DNA from: Lethocerus indicus
Lineage: Eukaryota; Arthropoda; Insecta; Hemiptera; Belostomatidae
DNA: 64,000 nucleotides
Direction of reading: 5' to 3'
Assembly (NCBI GenBank): GCA_019843655.1
Contig: JACDQD010000004.1
Coordinates: 27,911,872 to 27,975,871, forward strand
Position 1 is the first letter of the stretch, and each line of letters begins with the position of its first letter. The notes under the pieces were generated by a model. The model had not been told where the DNA came from, did no database searches, and saw only the letters and a list, made by a program, of their open reading frames with translations. A program made the position numbers and the translations under genes. Shown in pieces: positions 38,343 through 52,200 of this stretch.

Positions 38343-40178
38343 TCATCTTCTTTTCTTCAAAGGAAGTAATCCACAATCTGAAAAAAAAAGAATAATATAT
38401 TATAACATATAATACTGGACTTATTTAGGTTTATTTAAGTTTCTATTTATGAAAGTTTTTAGATAATTACATCAATATTTCTGATTATTTAAAAATAATG
38501 TTATTATGGCTTAATGAATTTATACTATGTATCATTTTATTAACTCAGTCATTCATATTATATTCATTTTATTCATTATACTTTAAAATTTATTACTCAT
38601 GTTATTTCATCATTAATATTTATGTTGTTAATTTTTCTTCTTTTATAAAGTGCAAGGAGATATCCTGTGATCTGTTATGCGCTTATGTAATTATGGTTTG
38701 CTATTTGAAATTAAAATTAATAAAGTGTTTGTCAACACCAATCAACCAATCTCCTGTTATCTGCACAAACATTCTTATACTTAAATTAATTCAACAGAAC
38801 TTTAGATTTTTATTTAAACCTTAATTTAACATTGAAACAAGTAGTAAAAAATGTTAAGAAAAGTTAATTTTAACTTTAACAGGATATAAAAGTATGTGAT
38901 AATTACATGCAGTTAAATTAGAGCCTACAATGAATTTGTTGGTTTAAAATTTGTTTAGTTTTACCTTTATCGGAAAAAGATTTTCTCTTGTTTCCATCAG
39001 AAACTGCAACAAAGATAAGATTAATAAATAAACATTTTGATTAGCTATCTAAATAAAATGGCCACAGAGCTTATTAGTTCATAGAAATCAGTAGTACTAT
39101 TTAAGTTTCTAAGAGGACTGACCTAATTAAGAATAATTACATAATGATATCATATGTGTTAAGGGCCAGATAAGAAATAAAATTACAATTTATGAATAGA
39201 AAAAGCTTCAAATTTGTAGTTCAGTACTCAATAATGTAAGAACAACACACATTGATTCAACATAAGAACATTGATTTATTTGAATTGCTTAATTGTGATG
39301 CGATATTCATTTGTATTAGACTCAAAGGTATTTAAATACAGTTTTTTGTGTCTATTTATATAACTACACTTTACACCCACATTATATATAAGTAAAAAAA
39401 AGATTTTTCCAATGAATGACCATTAGTAAAAATTAATAATAAAAATTTCTATTTTTTCCTCTGAACCAATAAAATCAGATTTGTTGGTACTCATCAGTGG
39501 AAAAATTAAATGTTAGATCTTGTGTCCACTATGTACCTTTATAATACATGAACATAATAAAGAAGTTTGGTTCAAAATTCTTAATTAAAACAATTACAAA
39601 ACAAACAGGAAAGCACTATAATTTGATTTGGTTTTCTATATTTTTTATAGTTTGTTTTTAACCATGCCATTTTGCTGATTGCTGAAATGTGCACTTTAAT
39701 TAAAACCAATACCTGAGGACTGATTAAAAATCTTACCCATGAACTAATAAAACAAATTATTAGAGAACAATAATTAAAAGTAAGAAAAAAAGGTCTACAT
39801 TGTAAAAATTAAACACTTACGGGGACTTAAGGATGGACTAATTCCAGAAGAAGTAATTATATAATTATTAGCTGGAATGACACATTTTTCTTCTGAAACT
39901 AGTGTCTTTTCTGCTACAAGTATCCCAGATATACAGTTTTCCGTAACATGTGCCAACTGAAATTGAAATAACATTTGAAAATTCTGAAACAATGATAATT
40001 TGATAGATATGAACAAATGTAAAAAATTTTAAATCTTCAAACTAGATAATTTACTTTTAATATAAGAGCCTGAACATACAGCTTATGGACTTATTACATC
40101 ATCAGTAGTGAACATCCCAATCAATCAAACACTGGGCCACAGCGACCCCACAGAAAAATATACATGTATAAAACGTGC

Positions 40179-40234
<56 letters not shown>

Positions 40235-43200
40235 CGCACACACGCAATAATATAAAATAATTTATGAATAAATAATTCAACATTTTCTTAACTAAACAAG
40301 AAATAATGGAAGTTATTCTATATTTAAAAAATAACTTAAATTTATTATTTACCTCGACTGTTATTATTCAAACCAAATTTATAATCATATGAAGGAATAG
40401 AGGTCATTACTATATTGCAAAATTTAATTTACATAATTTAATTGATACCAGATAGTGTATAAGTTTATCAGTTAATTTCATTCTTAAAATTTATTTTATA
40501 TGTCCATCAAATTTTTCATTCAAATTATCAAGCATAAATTTATATGAAGTGATTATTAATTGTCAACAAAACAAAAAGCTTACTCATTAATGAAGGAACA
40601 AATTGCAATTAGTATTTTTAAATTTAATAATAATTAAAATTTTGCTTAGTATATTATATGTGTACAAGTGAATTCATTATTCTTAATTTTTCATAATATC
40701 CTTGTGTTGTATTTCTTCTATTTCCTTTTGTATTTTTTCTTTCTTCCACATTTTGATTTTCTTTCTTCTTTCTTAATATTCCCTCTTCTTTCTCAGTTTT
40801 GATAACATTTAATCACATTATAACATGGCACAAAAAACACTTGCACTCACATGTAATAAAATGTTTAATATATTTTTAGAGAGTATTTAAAGAATTATTT
40901 TAAATTGATTTGTTTCCCGCACAAGTATGCTTGATGCTGATACGTGTGGAGTTAAAAATTAAAACAGTGATTAATATCAGAAAATTAAATACTAAATTTG
41001 AATCACTAATAAAATCAAAATGATCATGTTATTTCTTCATTTTCTCTTCTTTTGTCATCAGTTGGCCTTTCATGATAATATCTCATCTCATTTGTCATGT
41101 GTTCTTCAAACTTCTTGGAAAGAAATGATGTATACTGAATCACTACAACACTACTCACACATAACATCACTGAAACTACACTTTTAAATGATGTACCAAT
41201 GTATACTTTCACTATGTAAAGTATTTAATTTTTTCTTCAATGGGTACACTTACACTAATGCACTTCAAAGGGAAATAAAGTCACACAAATTGCATAAAAA
41301 TAATTTCTAGCTAAAAATAATGAACAGTACGCACGAGTAAAACAAATCTTATAAATTAAAAATGTTAAATGGATGTTTTCTTGCAAATAAAAATAGATTA
41401 CAATTAAATATGAAAACATTACCTCTTCAATTTTTTCTGTGATATCTAAACCTCTACCAGGGTCTAAATCACTTCTTCTCTTGTCCCCTTGAGTGTCTTC
41501 AATTGAAACACCACTGCTTTTATCCAGAAAATCTTCACATGGTTTTATTTCAAAATAAGGAAGAAAATTAAAAGACAATTTTTGTTTATATGCTTTTCTT
41601 TCTTCTCTCCGTCTTGGCAGTCTCCACACTTTTGAAACTGTTGATTTGTGATTTCTATCTGCTGTTAAAATAATATCAGCAGATGTCACCTTTTTGTCAG
41701 TCATATCCTTTGACCAACAATAAGTGACTTGCTGGTTAACAAATGTATCAGATGGAAAAATAATATTTAAACTTGGAATATTATGAGAACGAACACAGTC
41801 TACTGTAAATACCCTTGACTCTGAAAGTGCAATACAATTCCTATCCCTATTATTTATCCGTTTGTTTAACTGACTAGATGGCAAGAATCTCATTTTCACT
41901 TTCTCTTCTGTATTAATTATCCTTTTCAAAACCCTAAGTTTTTTCAATTCTTGTTCTTCAATACATTTAAAACAATGGAAAATGTTTTGCAAATTACCTG
42001 AGCATTTACAAGATGTGTTATCAAAACCTTTAAAAAGTAACAAATCATCAAAGGCTGCCTCACTACGAGACCTGTTTCCAACATTTCTTTCTTTTTCTAC
42101 CCTAATAACATTATTTCTTTTAGCAATAGCATCACTAGAAATAGTTTCATTTAGACCAAAGGTTGTATTTGCGCCTGGAGAAGAACAACTGCTTGAACTA
42201 TCATCAGAAATTTCATGGAAATATTCATAATCTCTTTCTCCAGATTGAAACCAATTGTCTCCCAATTCTTCTGGACTGGACTCCAGTGTTCCACAGTCTT
42301 GTAGCTGTTGACATAGCTCTTTCCTTGCCTCTTGAAGGAACATCCTATTCTTTGACACAACTCCCATTAAGCTTGAAATATTTCTTTCAGTAGTATGTTC
42401 TTTTTCTTTAAAACAATTATCAATAGTTTCTTGATTTAAATTGTCATGATTAAATGCAGAGAAAAAAGGGGCTGAAGTAACTGGTTCTAGTGTCTGCTCT
42501 GGTTCTATACTTGAAAGAACAGACCTAATTTGACTCTCTGTAGATTTTGCTATATTAGCTCCAATATCCATCTTAGAGTGTAAACCTATGTTTTCTTTTA
42601 TTGACTGAACACCAGTTCTGTTTGATCCTGAATTCATGTCTGCTGGAGTGTTAAAATCAATAATGGATGAAAGGGCATTGGAAATGAATTGGGGTTCTTT
42701 TCTTCTAAAAATCAAATTTTCCATAATTTCGTAATCTGATTGGTTTTCAGTTGGAACTAGATTATTCTGACCAATATCCATATCATGTGCACAAGTTGCA
42801 GAAGATGTAGAAGGAAATAAATTTTGTTCTCTTCCTTGATAAAATACTGATTTAAGATCATTTTCTGTTGCACCTTTACTTCCTGTAGTTACACCAATGT
42901 TATTTACTGAGCTAGCAAGTGGTGCATTTCTTACTTTTCTACGATCAATTAATTTTTTTATTAAGAGAGCATCAATATCATTATCTGGACTAATAAAGAC
43001 ATTGCTATTAGTTTCCCTGTTTGTGCCACGATTATATTTATTCTCTCGATTAGATGATACTCCAAAACCACCATTTTGAGTGCTGCTTGGTTCATTGTTT
43101 ACTAAAGCTGTTTCCCTCATTTGTTGCTGCAGAACATTTTCAAAATTAATTTCTTCTGTTCTTTTATAGTGAGACTTGTTCCTACTTTTTGAGGTTGAAC

Positions 43201-46200
43201 CACCTTTTTGTTTCTTATCTTGCTCTATGAAGTGTGTCAGACTAACAGGTTTATGAACTTGGGGTAATAAAGATGTAGACAAATGCTCTGATTCCTTATT
43301 AGATTGAGATAACCCACCAAATCTTAATGTTTCATTTTTCATCTGATAATAATCCTCTTTCTGTTGTAAACCTTCAACCTCATAATCCTTAGATACTTTT
43401 TCCTCTCTATTTTTTCCTTGCAATCTACTCACATTCCTAAAAGAAACTACATCATTAACACAGTCTTTCTTGTAATCACATCTAATATAAGTATAATTTT
43501 TTACACCATGTACATGGACATGTTTTTTTTCATAGGAATTTATTTTCAAATTATCAATTTTACGTTCTGAAACAAGTAAACCTGAACCAGATGAATTTAC
43601 AGTAGGAGTTTTGAAATAAGATTTAGTATTTTTAACATCATAGAGATTAACTTCTTTACTCTTTGCAGTGTTTCTATTAGAATGACCAAACTTTTTCTTT
43701 GTATATGATGCCCCATTTTCTGCTTTCGTATTGTTTCTAGCAAATCTCTTACCTTCTTTGAAAATTGCTACGTAATTATTCATACTCTCCTTCAACCTTC
43801 CGCTTACTTTTTTATTCAAAAGAACATATTGTACGACTTTAGGAACCCAACAAACAGTAAATGAGTGTTTCTTCATTAAATAATTAAGTCGTTTCAGATC
43901 CAAGGTCTCTATTTTTACCAGGGGTTTTAAATGTGGTTCTAATGAATACTTTTGGTTTTCACCACGGGCTTCAGTTGAAATATTTGCATTTTGACTGTTG
44001 ATATCATCACCAAAGTCATGCTGAGCACCACTAGTAGAACTTGAACTCAGGATAGAGTTATTTTCAACAAAGTGAGCAGCAGCGTCATTAGCAATTGTAG
44101 AAGACTCTTTGTTTGCCACTTTAGTTTGAGCTGTTGTCTCTACCTCATTAGTGTTGGTTTCTTGAGTATCCACAGTTTCTACATTTAATGGACTCGCCCC
44201 ATCACATACTGGATTACTGTCAATGATTTCCTTGGACAATTTCTGGACCACAGACGGGTTTAATTTAGAAGAACAGAGGGAAGTATTCTGACTGGCAGTA
44301 CTGTAGGCAGTTGAGTCATTATCTATACACACCTGCACAATATTCTCTTGTTCAATGTCATTCACTATTTTAGAAATCATGTTATTTATCAAGTCAGTAA
44401 CATCCTTATGAACACTTAACACATTAAGCAAGTCAGAATATACATTTGATTCACTTGAATCCATTTCACTTCTGTGCTTAACTGGAATGGAATAATTTCC
44501 ACTTTTCTCACAGACAAGAGCTTTGTTTTCAGGGCATTTTTCTGAAAAACAATTATTTACATTCTCAATTCCTTGAGTACAACTAGAGGTGAGCATATTG
44601 TCAGAAGAAAGTAAAATAGTATCACTCTTAATGTGTTGATTCTGTAACTCCGGTTGATTATCACATAAATCAGTTTTGCATTTCTTAATCATCTGAGTAC
44701 AAGTAGAGGGTATTTTTCTTTTAATACTCTCCTGCAGGTCAGGTTTCAATGTAATATTATTATTATCTTGTTCATGATCAGCTGAAACTATATCATTTCT
44801 ACTATGACTGCATTCATCATTTGAATTTTCATGATTACATGGCTTAAAGGTTTTACTATTTAAACTATCATTTTCATGTGACTTATTTACAAGTTCCTTA
44901 ATTTTTGAATCCATTGTGCACGTTTCCTCTCCAAAAATACTGTCAAGTTTCTCAATATTTAAATTCCCATTAGTATCTTTCAAAATATCTTTCAATTGTT
45001 CACTTGTATTATCTCCACAATTATTTATTTCTTCATAGGACAAAACCTTGTTAATTTCTCCTGACTGTTTATTTTCTTGTAATATTATTTCAGAAGGACC
45101 ACTGCTGTCACCATCTTGACACATTTCTTTGTTCTTTGTCACACTTCCTCCAATGTTGCTACTACATTCAGAGTTTACTTCAAGATTTAAAGAATTTCCA
45201 GGAACTGTTTCTACCATGCACAACTTTATACTTGGCTTTGCATTAATTGTTTCGGTGTTTTTATGAGATGTTTCAGCATTAGATCTGGGCTCTTTCTCAG
45301 TTTCATGACAGTTATTTGAAACCCCATCAGCAACCTCATTCAAAAATTCTGGCAAATTACCTTCCTTGGTCATATTTTCTTTGTTAACAGGTGTTTCAAT
45401 ATCTATTTTCTCCACATTATTATCAATAAATATGGACTTTCCATCACATTCAGTAGAATTTATGACATTATCATACAGAACATTATCCACTTTTGCCTTT
45501 ATACTATCAGACTCCTTTGCATTATTATTGATGGAGATATTAATGGAGTAATTAATGTTCGAATTACTCCCTTCCTCAGCAATACAAACAGTTTCATTAT
45601 TAGTATCAGTGTGTAAATTATGTTTTGTTGGGTCATTGTTTTCAATATGTGTTTCATTTTCTCTTAAAACAGTTCTTTCTGTTATGTTATCTACTTCTCC
45701 AGGGGAATTACTTGCACTGTTAAGGTTTAATTGATTTTGCATAACCGTCTTCTTCTGAGTGTAATCTGCATCACCTTCTACCAAATCAATTTCATGACCA
45801 CCAATTTCAATATTTTTTATTTCTCTTACAACATTATTAGTTTCAGAATTAGATTCTTTCAACATTTGAGGCAGCTCCCCTTTGTTTTTTTCTGCTTTAT
45901 TATTCTCACAATCCTCATTTAAAGTTATTTCTCCCTTTATGTTATTGTTGGGAAAAGAACTGATTTCTTTAAAGTTGTTGTTAGTTAATTGCTCATCATG
46001 TTTAGAATCAGCATTGTCTAATTGAACACTGCTGTTTATGGGAGATGTTTTCACGTTGCATTCCTGAAAAAATATTTCATTTTGTTCATTTAAAGTTGCA
46101 CTACTGCACTGATCTTTCTCACAAATTGAAATGTTTTCTGTGTATATTTTTCCAGTAATGCTACCATTAACTTCCATATAATTATTTTGGTCAACATTGT

Positions 46201-49200
46201 CTTGTATTTGTACTTCTTTATTTCCACTGTCACAGTCCACTGTGTCATACGCAATAAATGAATCTAACTCTGCCTTATTATCTGCTGGCATTTTAGAATG
46301 TTTAACATCATGCATGTCATTAGCATCTGTGTTATGCACATTAGTCCTCTCTAATGTTTCAATGATGGGCTCATTCTTCTTGGAACATATTTTTGCTTTG
46401 TGTTCATTTGTAACCATATTTTTTTCACTAAATTGTTTTAGGTCCTCTATATTACTGGTGTCTACTGCTCTTTTCTCTCTTTCTTCTATTTGCTCCTTTT
46501 GAGATTTCTCTTCAAAAGAACATACAGCAGTTGAGTTAATATTTGCTACTTGGATTTCACAAACCTTACTATTATTTTGGATCTTTGCTAGATGTTTTCT
46601 TTGTTTTTCTTTTTTCTTTTTTATTCTACAGGGAATTTCTGAACTACATTCAGACAATTTCTTTACTACAGCACATAGATTTGATCTAATATTTTCATCA
46701 GTTATCTCTGTCTGTACTTCTATACTCTTAGAATCACTATCTTTACTTACATTTTCACATTTTAAGTGAGATTCAATGCTAGAGCTATCAATATTTTCTA
46801 AATCATAACCTTTTTTAGAAATTGTGATATTTTTATTGTGACCCGAAAAATCAGGTGATGGTTGGTTATAAGTAGTAGTCACACTGCTATTTTCCATTTT
46901 CAGTTCCAGTTCTGAATTGGACAGTTGTCTTGAGCATAAACCAATTTGTAAATCAGTTTCCACATCATTTTTATCTGTTGTTACTTCTTGAACAGTGCTG
47001 CTTACACAGAGGGAAGTATCCTCCAATATATGTGACTTCTCAAATGTGACAGTTTTACTACCAATAAATACTGATGAACTGGCCAAAACTTCAGAATTAC
47101 AATTCTTATGATTTGTGTCCAAACCGTAACCAAATTTTTTCTTGTCCTCATTTCCTTTATCTTCAGAATTCTGCTTACTTATATTGTGCATATTAATTTC
47201 TGAATACATTACTTTCTTTTTCTGATTTCTAAAACTACGTTCAGAACTACCAGTTTCACATTGTTGTCCTGTAGTCAAATCAGTAATTGCTACTAATTTC
47301 TTTTTGGCCTTTTCTTTTCGACTAACACAAGGAATTTTAGATTTATCTGAATCCTTTTCTTCCTGAGAAGCACAACTAGATTTATTTTTATGCTTTCTTT
47401 GCTTATGCCTTCCCACTTGCTTTACTTCTGTAATGCCCTCTTTTAATGGTTTTGATAATCTAGGTGATACAGCTTCTTTGATGCATGAGTCTGAAGTATT
47501 GTCCCCTATAGTTATTTCCTGGGCTACAGGAACATCAGAGTGTTCTATAATATAATTCAAGTCTCCAGATCCCATCTTATCATCTTTACAAAATAAATTG
47601 TTGCAAGTCTGAACATGTTCCTTATCATATATTTTGATGTTATTTGATATTTGTTCACTTGAATTCTGCATGATAGTGTTTTCATTTACATGTTCACTAG
47701 GTGGATCCAATATTTCCTGGTTTATTTTGGAATTGATTTCTGGAATTAGATGATCATCACTAGTTTCTACTGTAATTTCATTAACATGAATGCTATCACA
47801 AATCATAATTTCACCTATGGTACAAGAACCAATTTCAAAAACTGGTTTATTATCTTTTGTGACAGAATTTTCAAAATTATTTTCTTTTTCAGTTTTGACC
47901 CTTGAATTTTTTCTTTTATCATTTAAATATTTCTTTTTAGTAGTAAAGTCAGCCACAAACTTTGAAAGTTTATTTCTAACCTTATCAAGATTGTATGTTT
48001 CTTTGCTACTGCTGACAATTTCTTTCTGTTCGTTATCAATAACCACTGATGTCCCAACAATCATTACAGATGAAACATTTGCTTCTTTTGTATTTGATGA
48101 TTTATTTAAATGCTTATTGTAGTTTTTCTTTGGTTGTTTTTTTCCCACAATTTTATTATATATTTCATTTGTTGTCATAGAATTTGTGGTGAAAGTTCTA
48201 TCGGAAATATCTGCCAATGTTGTTTTCAAATCAGTTTTAACTTCACAAATATATTTCTTTTCTGTGTCTTCTACATTTTGTAAAGTAGGGTTGTCAATGC
48301 AATTATTTGTTTCAGACAAAGATGTTGAATTCGCTTTATTGATACTTATATCTTTAGTGGGAACAGACCATGCATCATGCACAACTGAATCTGAAACCTG
48401 TGTACATGCATTCAATTCATTTTGGATCATTTTGTTCTTTTTGTTATACTTTTTGTCTTCACTTGAAACTTCATTTAATAGTTGTGGATGACTTATACTT
48501 GTGACTACTTCCTCTCCATAATTGATGTTTTCTGTTGGAGTGTTTGAAACTTCTACCTCACTCCCAATAAAATCATTAAACAAAATACATTCAGAAGGAT
48601 TTGTTGAGGTACATTGCTCCTTTGGGTCATTTTCATTCACTTTCTTTTCTTTCTTCTTTTTCATAATATTGTTAGTATCAATTCCACCTTTTATAAATGA
48701 ATTATTGTTTGTTTTTGATTTTTTTGGAATGCAGTTGTTAGGTTTTTCATTACTTTCTGCTATTGTACTTTTACTCATATTATCACAATGGGCCACTTTA
48801 ATAATAGGGATTGGTTCCATTATCTCTGCATCAACTGCATTGAATTTTTCAGAATTCTTGCAATGGGACTTATTTTTATGACTTAAACCGGCTTTATTTT
48901 TCTCTTTTAAACTGGTATTTCTGCCAATATTCTTTCCATTAAGATTCTTAGTTACATTTAGTGATTCAGATGAATTTTTATTATTTACTTCAGCTAACAT
49001 TTCAGATCCAACAACGCCATTATTTAACTGTTTCATTTGTTTATTGTCTCTACTTTCAACTATTTTATTTATAGTGTCAATATTTTTATTTGAGATAGAT
49101 TTACTTACAACCAAACTGACACCAACTAAAGAATTGTCAACTATCTCTTTATCACCATTCTTTTGAATACTGACATTTTTGCTTAGTTTTCCAATAGGGA

Positions 49201-52200
49201 TCGAAAATACGCGTTTAGTTCTAGATATACTATAAGGCACATCTTTGTTGAATAATTTTCCAGACTCAGATTTCTTAAAATTTCCTTCTATTTGTTCATT
49301 TTTCCTTTTATCACGCATATCAACAATTTCTTCAACCGCTTGATTTGTGCTAGATGATGCAGTAGAAATTAAACCATTCATATAGCTATGTATAGCATCT
49401 CCATTTTGGGCTTTATTATTTTGTTCTTGTATTTCACTCTTGACATTTTTATTTTTTACTGTCCTTTTATGGTTGTTAATCTTTACTAATTTGTTTTCAC
49501 TACTTGAATGTGCAACACAATCCTCTATATGAATCTTAATTTCACTCACTGATGGTAATGATTTATTATCCAACTCAGTAATATTGTTTGTATTCATCTG
49601 GGTTTTCACTTCACCAATAATGACTTCTTTATCACCTTTAACATAATCTTTTGGAATAACCTGTTTCTTATACTTATAAGACACTTTTTGGATGGTTCCT
49701 TTTTTATTTCGTGTGTTATGAATCTTATATTCAGATACATTTTTTGAAGGCACTTCAACTGCAATCATATTATGAGACTTCATTTTATCATTCTCTGCCT
49801 CAGATGTAGCTAATGTTTCAACACTTTTTCTTGAACTAGTTTGTTTATGTGCACCACTATGAAATTCAGAAGCCATTTTTTCTGTTAAAATATTACTGCT
49901 TTCTATATTTATGTTTTTATAATTAGAGTTTATAAATTGATTACTCTCATTTGATAAAAAGGACTTGCTGAACAATTCTTTTTTTGATTTTTTTTCATTT
50001 AAAGTTGATTCTTGACTTCCCTCAATTTTATTTTTCAATTCATAGGTTCTTGAAATTGGATTATCACTCACTTTTTTATCAGTTTCGGTTAATCTAGCTG
50101 TACATGTAGAAACTACTTTTGGTTTTATTTCTTCTTTTGTAGTTTCTGGTGAAGAATGAACAGGCTGATTTTCTTTCAGAACAACAATCTGATTAAAATC
50201 AGACAGTCTCTCTACTCGAACTTTCTGTGGCATTTTAATACTACGACGGTTACGACGCAATCCAGGTTGACATTCATTATCTTTTTTAAGAACATCATTA
50301 TTTTTTATATTAATTTTTTGTTCACAATTTTTATCAGCACATTGTTCTACAATCCTGGCAGAAAGGCTGGCCAGAGTACTCACAATTCTTTCAATTTTTA
50401 AAGCAGGTTGTTTTTCTTGTAAGTTAACCTTATCCTGTGAAATGGACTCAGAATTTACTTTTCCAGTAAAATCTGTTATTTTGGCGTTACATTCATTTGA
50501 AGTGTTTGCTGACTGTGGTTCTATATTTCCTCTTGACTGCAACATGTGTATGTCGGATACCAAAGTTCCAGATTCTGGAACATTACCAGAATCGGTTTTC
50601 ATCAAACGTAGATCTATTGCTCCCTCTCTGAATGTCTGACGATGTTCAAAATTCGATGTCGCATAAGGTTTTGTGAAACTGACATTCGAGGTAATTTTGT
50701 CTGGGTTATGTGTTACAACTGATTTATCACAAGAAACATTTTCTGACAATGAAATATTAGTTTTGCCTGTCTTAAGACTCTCTTCTTTAACATTTTCTAC
50801 TCCTGGATGTTCAGATATTTTACTAGAAACAGCTTCAGTTTGTTCAATAATCCCATCCAAAGTTATTACCCTTTTAGGTTTTGTAAATTCTTCAGTATTT
50901 GTGACCACTACTTCAGACTCAACAGATAAATAATTTTCTGGAGCTAAATTTTCATCTTTCTTTACATCAACTTCACTCATATTGCAACAAAATGAAATGT
51001 CATCAAAAGAAGTACAATCCATAGGTTTTTGAATTGCATACCCATGTTCACTAAATCTTTCAACTGATTTCTGATCAACATTATTCAATGTAATGCCAGT
51101 TGGAATAACACCAACCAAGTTATTTTGGGGCATCTCATTCATTTCTGGTCCTAGATGCTCTCTACATTTTTCTAATACTATTTCTTCAATATCACAAGTA
51201 TCTTCTACATCTACACACACAGGTTCAACTTCAGTAACCTCAATAATTTCATTGAAAATTCCTGAATTAGTGACATTATTATCATCAACAATTGAAAACG
51301 CATTACAATCATTTGAAATATGTTGAACTGTTATTGAATTTTCCACTTTTTTTCCAAATGGTATGTCTGTATTTTTATTTTGACAAGTAATATTTGATTT
51401 ATTTTTGGCAGCAATCAAGTCAGAATCATTCCGATATAAACTATTACTCAAATCTTTTTTCATTTCTTGTATTGACACAGCACTGTAATCTGAATCAACA
51501 TTTTTATTTGATTCTATAACATCTTTTCCTTTTATTGTAACAACACTAACAATTTTATCACATATAGTGCTGTCATGATTTACAGTAATATGTTTATGCT
51601 GATCGACTGGGTTAACTTTTTCATTGGTTAAGTTTATCTTATCCTCATAACTAATATCATCTGATATGATTTCAATATGAGATTCAACAATACCAGAATA
51701 ATCTGATTCAATTTCAGGGCTAGAATTGTTAAATATATCACCAACCATTTTAGAATCTTTCTGGTAACAGGTATGTATAAATTCTTTTCCATTTCCTTCT
51801 GAACTTATAACCTGTGAACTGACAGAAGAATCTGGTGACTGTATATCAGAAGTCTTATTTTCTGATTTCATTGAAATAGGTTTCTGCTTTTCACGATTAC
51901 TACATTCATCTTCACAACCTTTTCTATTGCTCTTGGTTCCTGGGTTAGTAGGTCCATGACAATGTCCTTCAGTTACAACTTCTACTGATTCTGCCACACA
52001 ATCTGGTTCTATAGATGTGGTGATATCTACATTTTCTTCTTCAACAGATGGAAATAAGGCATCTAAAGATGGCATAGATCTACCACATACACCTAAATTT
52101 GTACTATTCACTTCTACCCTGTTATCTCTAAAGGGATCAACATTTTCACTATTCACATTTATCATTATTGGGCTCAAGCATTCACTTTTTGGCAGCCGAT

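Noticed and set aside
41024..41212. A 62-codon minus-strand frame in the giant gene's intron that looks like a small membrane protein (hydrophobic start, charged tail)
   Set aside because: Its first codon is GTG. The nearest in-frame ATG lies inside the hydrophobic part, and an in-frame TAA lies just upstream at 41,225-41,227. No acceptor with a pyrimidine tract is visible to supply a start, so it is probably chance.
41255..41422. Read-through C-terminus of the giant protein (hydrophobic tail past residue 4,136)
   Set aside because: A GTAATG donor at 41,422 and three in-phase downstream exons with good acceptors give a more credible, basic C-terminus. The tail has intron-like composition.
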